Positions 41,001 through 50,879 of a DNA stretch of 64,000 nt are shown here, in pieces. The notes below the pieces were generated by a model that was given only the letters and a program-made list of their open reading frames with translations, made no database searches and was not told where the DNA came from. The stretch is from NCBI GenBank assembly GCA_948146395.1, contig OX411556.1:4315083-4379082 (forward strand). The letters are read 5' to 3'. The DNA is from Fragum whitleyi (lineage: Eukaryota > Mollusca > Bivalvia > Cardiida > Cardiidae). Within the stretch, counting starts at the first letter, position 1; the number at the start of each line of letters is the position of its first letter. The position numbers and the translations under genes are program-made.

Positions 41001-41235
41001 TTAGTTTGAGATTGACTCTCTTTTCGATAAAAACCATTCCGAATCAATCACTCGGCGTTCCATTCTTTCATTCTAAACATTCACTCCGATGACTCAAATA
41101 CACCTCGACATCGTTAAAGACAACTCGAATTCGTTAAAAAAGTTGAATATCACCCAAACTCACACATCGCACTCATTTCAATTTTATTACATAATAATTC
41201 GAAATCATTCGCCTTGTCAGCTGCATGATGCACAT
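41000..41235 (+). mobile_element. M1 MITE copy, internally deleted
   Basis: CGATAAAAACCATTCCGAAT, ATCACTCGGCGTTCCATTC, then CATCGCACTCATTTCAATTT and ATCATTCGCCTTGTCAGCTG follow the order of the family. The central hairpin is missing. Confidence 0.6.
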
Positions 41236-41831
41236 GTAAATCATGAAAAAGTATAGTTATATACAGCAAGGAATTGTTATAGATTTATAGATTTTTCAAC
41301 AATTAAAATTGCCGAAGTAACACATAAACCTTTAAGATATTTTTTACAGTGTATAGACTGATAGAGCTGCAAATAGCAATAACGTCTTTTGTTACACTAT
41401 CATTTAAACACTCAATATGCAATTATTACTCAAAAGGATGCAAATCAACCAATATGTATACCAATTCGGTAAATATTTTCATATGAATGTTATCTGATAC
41501 AGATTTCCAGACGCCAGAAGTATGATTAGCTTTACAAGTTTTTTTTTAAGAAAGAAAGAAAAAAATAAATCAGAACTTACTAAACTGACAATTTTAAATT
41601 GCGAAAAGATAATAGAAACCCTAAAGAAAAAACGAATTCCAATGAATTATTCAATATCAAATTGTAGATACGACTCAAATGGCCAGATTTGTATTTCCAA
41701 AAGTCGCATTGCCACATCAAGATGGAGAAAGTGTTGATCGAATAGGCAAAAGAAAGCGACTGATCGATATCTTAGAATGGAAAAGTCAAAAGCCATCGCC
41801 GCCTTACCAGGATATACTTTGAAATAGAAGG

Positions 41832-41913
41832 ATGTGTCAGAAAACTTTACTGATTGTTATATTTATATACCTGACCAATGGGATTTTGATGCAAGATATT
41901 ACTGAAAATGAAG
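41832..41913 (+). CDS. Candidate first coding exon with signal peptide
   Basis: From ATG 41832 the frame codes a short polar start (MCQKT), a hydrophobic stretch (LLIVIFIYLTNGILM) and an acidic run (QDITENE). It meets a good splice donor, GAAG|GTAACA, at 41913/41914. The plan (n-region, h-region, then a phase-1 intron) is typical of first exons of secreted or membrane proteins. I could not place a convincing downstream exon; the next 800 bp holds repeats. It could be chance. Confidence 0.3.
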
Positions 41914-42000
41914 GTAACATGTTTAAGAATTATATTTCTCCCATAATAAATGATAGATGTTGTTCATTTTTTTGTTCAAAATCTTGAACTTTTAAGTTTC

Positions 42001-42034
42001 CTTTCATCAAATGGCGAAGCTTGATGAAGGAAAG
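42001..42034. repeat. Hairpin with GCGAAGC cap
   Basis: CTTTCATCAAATG-GCGAAGC-TTGATGAAGG: arms CATCAA/TTGATG close on GCGAAGC (42014-42020). Confidence 0.7.
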
Positions 42035-42064
42035 GGCGCGTGTCATTTATTTTGCTATCCTTAA

Positions 42065-42626
42065 GTTTGCGACATTTTACTGATAATTAATGAAATGATG
42101 ACATGATGCTCACTATAATCTGCATTTGTTTTGCATTTCTAGTCTACTTTTGCACTTTTACTCGAAGGTTAAATCTAGTAAACATTACCCTAATCAAAAA
42201 AATAAGAGGGGGTATGTTTGTTTCACATGTGCGTCCGTACGTCCTTCTATAAAAATGCACTTTTTTTCCAGAAACTATGAATCACAACATTAAACTAAGT
42301 ACGGCTTATATATATAATACGTACTAAGTGTTTTGTATGAGAAAAAATATCTAACGAGGTCGGGAGAATTGAAAAAATTCCAGGCTCTGCGACATCTTAT
42401 TGATAATTGATAAAATGATGACATGATAATCATTGTAATCTGCATTTCTTTTGCATTTCTAGTCTAGTTTTGCACTTTTACTTGAAGGTTAAATCTAGTA
42501 AACATTACCCCAATCAAAAAATAAGGGGTATATTTGTTTTCACATGTGCGTCCGTAGGTTCGCCTATAAAAAGGCACTTTTTCAGAAACTATGAATCACA
42601 ACTTCAAACTAAGTACGGCTAATAAG
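42065..42626 (+). repeat. Tandem duplication, two ~250-bp units about 320 bp apart
   Basis: Unit 1 (42065-42325) and unit 2 (42385-42626) share GATGACATGAT, ATCTGCATTTxTTTTGCATT, TCTAGTCTAxTTTTGCAC, AAGGTTAAATCTAGTAAACA, CACATGTGCGTCCGTA and CAGAAACTATGAATCACAAC in the same order. Unit 1 is slightly longer through T- and A-run differences. Non-coding. Confidence 0.9.
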
Positions 42627-42734
42627 ATATCATGCGTTGCTTTCCGAATTCATTTCCGTCGGATAACTTAGTCCAGGTTTACGACTAATTGATATCAGAC
42701 TTATTGTGGTAAAGAACTTAATTTGTTTTATTTA

Positions 42735-42735
<1 letters not shown>

Positions 42736-42817
<82 letters not shown>

Positions 42818-42826
42818 CATCTATCC

Positions 42827-42879
<53 letters not shown>

Positions 42880-42982
42880 CCTACCTACCTACCTACCTAC
42901 CTACCTACCTACCTACCTACCTACCTACCTACCTCTACCTACCTACCTACCTACCTACCTACCTACCTACCTACCTACCTAC

Positions 42983-43057
<75 letters not shown>
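42736..43057 (+). repeat. Compound (CTAT)n-(CTAC)n-(CTAT)n microsatellite
   Basis: About 320 bp: a CTAT block with two CCAT variants, a central CTAC block (42878-42984, one CTCTAC slip) and a second CTAT block. It gives Leu-Ser-Ile-Tyr or Leu-Pro-Thr-Tyr repeats in one frame that are not a protein gene. Confidence 0.97.
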
Positions 43058-43059
43058 AG

Positions 43060-43386
43060 TACGAATTAAATTGAGTTTGTGGAGCTACTTTTGAGTGAAA
43101 TTCTGGGGAGGTTACAAAATTAGGAATATCTATTACCGCCCCTTTAATAAAATATGCATCATAGTTCAAATAATTCTTACAAAATTCAACAAAGTCATAA
43201 AAATGTTGATTGTTTCTAGTAATATATATTTTGACTGTAGGTGTTGATCTTATCATTTTTGGTGATTTTGGAGCGTTTTTGAATGGTTTGAGTGAGGGTT
43301 TTGAATAAATGAATGGAGCGCTGAGTGAGTGATTTTGAATGATTTTGATCGAGATGAATGTCAATTTCACAATGTTGTCAACAGTA
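43060..43386 (-). mobile_element. M1 MITE copy, 3'-truncated at microsatellite
   Basis: On the minus strand it starts TGTTGACAACATTGTGAAAT-TGACATTCATC, runs through CACTCACTCAGCGCTCCATT and ACTCAAACCATTCAAAAACG, and ends near TTTGTAACCTCCCC, the family hairpin arm, against the (CTAT)n array. Confidence 0.75.
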
Positions 43387-44145
43387 CTGGTGTCTATCAA
43401 AATGCTTTTGATTCGTCAGCAGGCATATGATACTTTACCTTCATTGACATCGCCATTCACGTACTTTTGAGTCTTGGACAAGTTTTGAGAAAAAAACACA
43501 TTAAACTGAAAACTCTCTATTATTTTTTCTATATATTAACATAGCTTTTTAAAGATTTAAGAATCAGGCGAAAAAAAAAAATTCAAATCGAGTTTATAAA
43601 GAGGAATGTTAAAGATCAAATGCTTGTACAGAGTAATTCCAACTCTATAAAATTTAACTTTTCTTTATTTAATTTAACCTGAAATAGCAAGATCAATATT
43701 AACTATCAAGTCACATGTATGTTTAGAATCAAAGCGCATTCCATTTTAAATTTTGAAATGTTACATGTCTATTTAGTTAAAATGTTTTTTCTAAAGATGG
43801 CGTAGATTGAGAATTAAACTAAGATATTCAACCATTTAAAAAGGGAATAGCTATATAAGTCGCTATGTAAGGAAAAAAAAAGAGAATCCAATATAGAAAC
43901 AAGTAAAAAATTGCTCCAGTTTGGAGCAAAGGAGAAAGCGCTGCGGAAATGAAATGTTGTTTATTCAAATTGATTTTTTCTACTGTTTATCCATGTTTTC
44001 CTATGATCGATTATGACAAAGTGTAATCGATTATCGTAACTCACTAATCAATACCACTGGATGATCATTACATCACTTGATGGGTTGAGATGGATTTCTG
44101 CAGTCTTTTTGATTAGACTTTAAACCAAAATCCAGTCTCCATAAA
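43387..44145. other. No recognisable gene (unassigned)
   Basis: Very AT-rich sequence without supported features. Confidence 0.5.
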
Positions 44146-44380
44146 TTGAGCCGCCTCATGGGAAAAGCAACAATCTGCATATGCGAAAATAAAGGCATAG
44201 ATCAGCTTTGCGGTAGCCCCGAAGCTGGACAGCGCCCTTGTTTTTGCTACACCGATAGTGCAATCCCTCTATTTTCTTAATACGAAATTAAGCTTCTAGT
44301 TATCTACTGTCGCTTCACTGCCCTTTTTTTTCGGACCTGGTCGAAAACCACATTGTTGGTTTTCTGACGTCGCGGCTCAA
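44146..44380. mobile_element. M6 MITE-like element (TTGAGCCGC termini)
   Basis: 235 bp with TIRs TTGAGCCGCCTCATGGGAAA-AGCAACAA on the left and TTGTTGGTTTTCTGACGTCG-CGGCTCAA on the right (about 22 of 28 positions complementary). The interior includes AGATCAGCTTTGCGG and GCTACACC. Related left ends occur at 45135 (GCTCATGCGAAAAGCAACAA) and 45505 (TGTGAGAAAACCAACAATTT). Non-coding. Confidence 0.75.
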
Positions 44381-45132
44381 TTATGACCTTAACTGTTGAG
44401 TAGGACGTACAACGCAAAATCAACCAATCAATTCTTGAATGTTAACTGTTCTTTTCTTACAATATATGACTGACAGTTTTTTTTTGTGAAAGCATCGGCA
44501 AAAGCTCTTTTAAGATTAAATTCCTTGAAGGGAGTCATTGTCTGTTGTTTATTGGCATTAATTAGATTTTGGGGTTAAATGAAAATGAACATTTTTTAAA
44601 CAGCAATTTCTTTTATTAATGAATACAATGCATTTTGTAAAAACAAATAGATGACTTTGCATAACACACTTACTGACACATTGGTTTGGAAACCTGAAAC
44701 GGTAAGTACAATAATTATGGTGTATATTATGCAGTACACATGCAGTCTGTGCTTATCCAAGTTTTGAGGATATACCTTACAATGGAAGCTTTTGCAATTC
44801 CAGCACTGGAACATCTTGTTCTTTCTAAGGCTGGCACTTTGCTATTGTAAACAAACATTATTTGTTCACTATTTTTCTGATTTGGTCATGGAGTGTTAGT
44901 TGATGGCTGTGAATCAAACATATTGAAAAATCAGAATAAGTTGACAGCACATTCTAGACAAGGTTCACATTATATAAACAAATGTATACAACAATCAAGA
45001 AAAATTCAACATTCATCTTAGAAACGGGGGTAAACTTGTGATATAAAATGTAAAAAGAACATGACTAGTAAAAGATGGCTTGTTTGTCTATGTACAACAA
45101 AATTTATATGAACACAACAATGGGCAGTATTT

Positions 45133-45620
45133 GAGCTCGCTCATGCGAAAAGCAACAATTTGGATTGCAGAAAAAAAGACCCAAATGATAGTACAATTCC
45201 TTTGCTTTCTGAATACGAAACTTCAAGCCTCTAGCTATTTTTTGGTTTGTATTAACTAGTCAGGAAAAATGTCGGTTTCATCATGAGAAAGCTTATTTTG
45301 TTTTGTTTTTCATAAGCTGATAGTATTGTTTACCCAGCTCTTAAAAAGGGTATGGTAAAGTTAACCACCTGTTTTGAATTGAAATGCACTTTTGAAGTCA
45401 AATATATGAAAGGAGCATTTGAAACAAATGTCAAAATATACATGTAAGTTGGTCCACTGCATATATTTGCTTGTCCCTTGCATATCTTATTGCCATTTTA
45501 GCCACTGTGTGAGAAAACCAACAATTTGCCATTGAAAGTAAAAACAAAAATGCAGATCAGCTTGGCAATAAACCACAAACCTGATCAGCGCTTTTGTTTT
45601 CGCTACACTCTTCGATCGCC
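45133..45620. repeat. Two degenerate M6-related fragments
   Basis: 45135-45240 shares CATGCGAAAAGCAACAATTT and CTTTCTGAATACGAAACTTC with the M6 element. 45505-45615 shares GAGAAAACCAACAATTTGCC, CAGATCAGCTTGGC and CGCTTTTGTTTTCGCTACAC. Right ends are eroded. Confidence 0.55.
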
Positions 45621-47040
45621 TTTGTTGTCTGTGAAAATGTGGTTATGTAAATAAGTAGTCCCCAGACACGCTAAATCAATACGCGGGTAAAGAGGCAAAA
45701 AATCGAAAGGAAAAGTCAAGAACAAACACCGAGATAAAACACCAAATAAATCATTTCTCATCTATTTACTAATGTATAATTATTTCTTTACTCATTCGCA
45801 TTAAATTAAATTTTATTGAAAATCAGACTTTTGATCGAATAAATAAATAATCTAAACATTATTTCAATGATTATTGCTTCTTGTATCGATGATCAACTCC
45901 TTTCGATTTTAATAAAAATACCAACCGTAAACAAACCAAACAACACATTAAATCGAAAGGACTAAGTCAAAAACGTAATTTAATTATGCGCTTATATCAA
46001 TGAAAAACAAAATTTTACTAACAGAATATATAATAAAAAAAAAGACAATAACATAAACCGAACATAAATTTAAACATTTCAGAAAAATCCGCAATTGAAA
46101 AAAAAAGAATAACGATAAATTTTATTTCATTTTTAGATCAAAAAGCTTAAAGTAACGTTAATATGTTAATGCAGCGTCGGCTACGACCGATCCTTTAGAT
46201 TGTTGGTCATTTTTTTCGAGATAAAAGAGAGTTCGTCATTTATAATGTTTTTTCCCAGAAAAAGGAGTAATTAGCAAAATTATCAGCAACCATGTAAAAT
46301 CTATCGCATTTTCAAATTAAGAGAATTGATAAAAAGTATTTTTTTTTCTAGCAAAGACTTAATTTTTTGACCAGGACAATTTGCTTATATCAATAATAAA
46401 CCAATTCACATGAACACTCAAATCAACATCCCAAACTCATCACAAATGGCGCAGCGCTGATGCGCAGCGCAATGAAGCTGTCTGAAGGTAAAAAAGTATA
46501 CGCAAATCTAAATTATTTTTGGAATAATATCTAAGTCATATAAAGACAAAAAGATAAGGCAATGCAAATTCCATTAGAAGCCTAGTTTATTTATTATCAA
46601 ATCATTTTATGGTTTTGATTATTTTTAAATTACAAAAAAGAAAATTGTTTGATAAAGTACCGCATGGGCCTCAGACAGATAACGAAACCGATGATAATTT
46701 CAGCGATACAAGTACACTCAATAGTCCTATTTCAGATAATGAAATACAAGCAGCTGACGTGACGTTAATTCTTAGAAAGAACAGGTTATAAATCTAGTCG
46801 CCTGTCATTTGATTAGCGGAATTGATTCTCTTTTATAGATGATTTTGTGTGGTGAGCCGTGAAATCTATTCTTTACATATAGATTCTCGAGCCATTTTTC
46901 GAAATAGATAAAATAGGATAAAACAGCACATTAAAAATATAATTTACCTTTCAAACGAAATTGATGGTTTGCCTTAAATCATAAGATTTACTCATACATG
47001 TACTTTTTAGTTGAATTGAAGGGATCATGTTTTCAATATA
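45621..47040. other. No recognisable gene (unassigned)
   Basis: Very AT-rich. A 60-codon frame at 46609-46791 (KVPHGPQTDNETDDNFSDTS) has protein-like composition, but I see no splice-site pair that would make an exon and do not recognise it. Confidence 0.45.
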
Positions 47041-47052
47041 CCCGATATACCT

Positions 47053-47403
47053 ATGGTAAAGGACTCGGCGCCTATGTCAAAGCCCAGTTTTAAAAATACT
47101 TCTTTACCATATATCAGACTTTTTTTTAACAGAGATAGTAACACTAAAGAGTTTTCAAGTATTTCTACTAAACCATTAATTGTTTCTATACATAAGAAAG
47201 GCCACTTGACTGACCCAGATGAATTTTATCGATTTATTAATTATGTACAATGCATAAGCATTTTAGCTAAACAATTAACATATCACGCAAATGCAATTAA
47301 TATTCTAAGTGAAAAAATAAGCCAGATTCCGTCAAGGTTAAAACACAGCAGACAATGCTTTTATTTCTTCAGTCAATTGTCATATTTGTGGGATAAAACG
47401 TAA
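47053..47403 (+). pseudogene. Possible LINE reverse-transcriptase fragment
   Basis: A 116-codon frame whose middle, PLIVSIHKKGHLTDPDEFYR and then NYVQCISILAKQ, resembles the LINE RT segment usually written (V)PIHKKGdxxDPxNYRGIsLLsxxxK. There are no other RT motifs on either side. Either a short dead LINE piece or chance; a profile search would decide. Confidence 0.4.
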
Positions 47404-47514
47404 GAGAGAATACATTGCAACTTAAATTGTTGAAAAGCAGACGAATACCCCCACCGGAACTTTAACGCAGTAGAAGTTTTACCTATGCAGGGTGCATAGG
47501 CGACAAAAAAGGAA

Positions 47515-48780
47515 TTTTCATATTGACCTAAATACAGGTCACTTCTTTAGGTGATGGGAAATAATTGAAAGAAGTACTTAATTCAGTCCGTTACCGAGAA
47601 CAAATACAGAAACATTTTTATGAAAAGTTCTAATGTTACATTGTTATTTCCTCTGCATCAGCTTAAAACAATAGGGTACTTCCTATTGCATTTGGCAATA
47701 ACTGTACGAAGTTTGGTGATTGAAGGTCGATTTGTATTTGAGTTTAATTACAAAAATCACAGAAATGGTTTTCATACAAGTTCAATTGTGACATTGACCT
47801 TTGAACTGTGGTACCTTAGCACATTTTGCTCTTTTTGGTTATAGTCATTAACCGAAGATTGTCGATTCTAAGAAATGTTGGCCATAAATAAGGAATGACA
47901 TTATGATAAAATGCTGATTGTTGTAGTTTATAACGTTTTTTATTGTTTATGCATGAAAGCCTTTTTCATAAATTATGGATGAATATATGTCATCTTTCAT
48001 TGAAATTGGTCGATTTGTTTCGGATATTTTTTTAAGTTTGCAAGGTGAAAATTGACCAAGCCTAATTTTCGTGGGTTGATAAAAAATCCATGAATAATTT
48101 TAGTAAAGATGTCACTTGCGAATGATCACGCGAAGTTTTGACGAAATGAGCCAACAAGTTTCAAAAGAATATTTTTTTAAAAAGATTTTGAAGTTCCCCA
48201 TCCCCTGTCATGGCAAAATCTGGGGTGTCAACCGAATTGTCTTGAATAATTAAAGTTAGAGTTTATCAAACATTTATGCCAAAATTCTTTGAAATTGCAC
48301 AAATAATTTTGAAGATTCAGGAGAAGGAGAAGATGCTTTTAGAATTTAACTGAGAAAATAGGCAACGCCCTGCCACGGCCTAATCTTGAGGCCGATAGAT
48401 TTCTTGAGAAAAAAATAAGTAAAGGGTTATCAAAACTTTTCCATCGAAATTGGCTCATTTGTTTTGGAGGAGATTTTTTAGGAAAAAGGCTCGTGTACGC
48501 ATGACAGGCGCACACACGATAGACACAGGCTTTCACCAGTGGATCTAAATGTAACAAAATCTTCAAGCTACTTGACAAAGTCTCGGTTTCAAAAGAGAGG
48601 ATTATTTTAAGAGAAAGCGGATATTGATACGTTTAGGAGATTTGTAGATGGTACAAGAATAGATTGAGGGGGTCGATTTCATCAAAATGAGACTCATGAG
48701 AGCCCTTGACGCCTTACAGACACAATGAAAACCCTTTTATATGATGGTGCTGCCCACGATTGAACCATGGAACATAAATT
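47515..48780. repeat. Dispersed-repeat-like, non-coding
   Basis: Stretches such as GTGACATTGACCTTTGAACT, CTGTACGAAGTTTGGTGATT and the pair TTTATCAAACATTTATGCCA...GGAGAAGGAGAAGATG (48260-48330) against GGCTCATTTGTTTTGGAGGA (48450s) resemble common molluscan dispersed repeats. They do not resemble coding exons, and boundaries are not determined. Confidence 0.4.
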
Positions 48781-49640
48781 ATTAGAGAAATGACCTATTT
48801 TAATTCAAGTTTGAGGTCATGGTAGTTAAAGAACTTTAGTATTTATGGAATGTACTCATACTGTGTTAATGTGAAATGAGAAAAAACATCGTGCATTCAG
48901 GGTGAGAAATTCAAACACAATTTAAGATCTTTAAAAAAATATCAAACGTCAAAAACAAAGTCACTTGATTTATAAACTTGAGGTTAAAGAAAGTCACACA
49001 CCTGTTACAGTATTAAACGCAAGGGTATCGGAATATTTCAACGAGCATAATAATTATTGCATTGGTAAAATCATATGGTGGAAGTCTGATAAGACGGTCG
49101 GTATCGTTAACACAATATACGCTGTCACAGATTTTTTATTACAGTGAAAGCCAATTTCCTTAGGCCAATAATAATCATAGAAAGACGAAAGTTTACAATT
49201 AGGTTCTTTCACCGTGTCACAACTTCACTTCAATTAACTCTGATAATATTGCATACTTATTCAAATGGGAGTATTATTTAAAAGTTTAATGAAAATACAT
49301 TTCGGGGGATATGTATCAATGGGAAATGTTTAGTTTAGGACCATACCTGTAATGAATCATCATATTACCAAATTGAGGAAAAATGTACATTATTTTACGG
49401 TTAGAATCAATCTGTAACCGTCTCATACAAACCCAAATTCTAGTAGAATGACTAACCTACCTATCAATTTTCGATTTTTAACATATCCTTTCAACTATTC
49501 TTTTGATATGTGTTACTGGCCTTATTCTAGAGCAGAGACTTCCAGAAGTTGACGGGCTGCATGATTTAAAATCACAAACCATACAAGATCAATGCTACAA
49601 TACCGGACACGAACGACCAGCATCAATTTGTATTACGTTT
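48781..49640. other. No recognisable gene (unassigned)
   Basis: Nothing supported. A 60-codon frame at 48965-49147 has no recognisable motif. Confidence 0.45.
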
Positions 49641-49689
49641 TTGTGATAATTGTTACCATACTTATAAACAGTACTCTCAAATAATATTC

Positions 49690-50860
49690 ATGTTGTCATC
49701 CAATGTTGAATGCAACCCAGGACCTTGGCCTAGGCAAATATCTGTACAAATACCAATTCTTAATCTAGACACTAAATGTATTCTTGATGCTATAGCACAT
49801 AGTAATTGGACAACCGCCCAAGAATTTACTCAAGTAAGACAAGAAATTTTGGCCATGAGACAGGAAACTGTATCTCTACGAAAGGAAGTCAGAGGTGTTA
49901 CAGTAAGGTCCGTAAATTTTAAGCATCTCAACATGAACTTAAGACAGGCATAGTCAATATTAATAGTAGGCTAGACCAACTCGATCGTGACCATGAATTA
50001 ATTAAAAAAGATCTAGACGGTTTAGTCCATTCACGGGATAGGGAAGGTTGTGAATTTTATGAATTGTGTAAGAGCATGGGTAATCTAGAAAGTGAAAGTG
50101 TGCAAAATTCTGTGAGAGTATTTGGTGCACCAGATGATCAAAGTGAAAGTTCTGAACACACAAAAGATAAATATTTTAGTTAGTTATCGAATAGTTATAA
50201 CTGAAAATCCATTTAATGAAAACGTTATACAGTCAAACCTGTCTTAAGCAAGCACCCAAGGGACATTTAAAAAGCGCTTGCTTAAGACAGGTGCTTGGTT
50301 AATACAGGTTAATTAAGTGCAAATGGTTCATCTGGGAACTCGGTGGCCGCTTGTTTAAGACAGGTTGCTTGCTGAATACAGGTGGCCGCTAAGACAGGTT
50401 TGACTGTAGTCAATGTTGAAAAAGTGGGTTCTTATGCAACCGATGGTACATAAATGATAATTATAAAGTTCAAAAGTGTTAAAACTAAGCTTGCTCTCTT
50501 CGGTGCGAGGGATAAACTTAGACATTCTGGGAAACGAGTGTCGAATGAATTGACTCTTCACCAAAGACCAAATTGAAAACGTTAAAATCAAAGGGAGTAG
50601 TGGGCTATTCCAAAAAAGCGTGCTTTATCGTCGGGAACAAAAGTACCAATCAAGGTTCAAGAGTGTATTAATCTTTTTATCGTCGAAATGAAAATATTTC
50701 ATTAGATTGCTATGAAAATAGATGTTGCTCAAAAAGTCAAGACGATTCCCCAGTCTCTGCACAGAACCACTTCACCCAACCACGATCAGTATAACGACAA
50801 TAATGACGAGGCTTACAGTGATACACAAAATGCATAGCATGCAGGCCGAGGTCTATCACA
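49690..50860 (+). pseudogene. LINE ORF1 remnant with 2A-like N-terminus
   Basis: 49690-49953 starts SSNVECNPGP, close to the 2A peptide pattern DxExNPGP with N in place of D, then a coiled-coil-like run (EFTQVRQEILAMRQETVSLR). After a frameshift it continues INSRLDQLDRDHELIKKDLD to NSVRVFGAPDDQSE (50120-50146), the start of an RRM. The 177-bp M4 MITE then interrupts it. ORF1 resumes at 50410 with KFKSVKTKLALFGARDKLRH and SGKRVSNELTLHQR, the RRM/CTD. It would be the RNA-binding protein of the LINE; dead here. Confidence 0.75.
50230..50406. mobile_element. M4 MITE inserted in the LINE ORF1
   Basis: 177 bp; TIRs CAGTCAAACCTGTCTTA and complement; TA at 50228-50229 and 50407-50408. The interior repeats CTTGCTTAAGACAGG and GGCCGCTTGTTTAAGACAGG. 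CAGT ends and TA duplication fit Tc1/mariner-type mobilisation. The ORF1 sequence on each side is contiguous in sense. Confidence 0.88.
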
Positions 50861-50879
50861 TCAAAATGTAAGTAAACGA

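Noticed and set aside
42738..43057. Regular short repeats as a CRISPR array
   Set aside because: There are no unique spacers; it is a pure tetranucleotide microsatellite in a eukaryote-like genome. The ~165-bp tandem arrays are also not CRISPR-like.
42723..43058. Leu-Ser-Ile-Tyr / Leu-Pro-Thr-Tyr repeat frame
   Set aside because: Translation of the CTAT/CTAC microsatellite.
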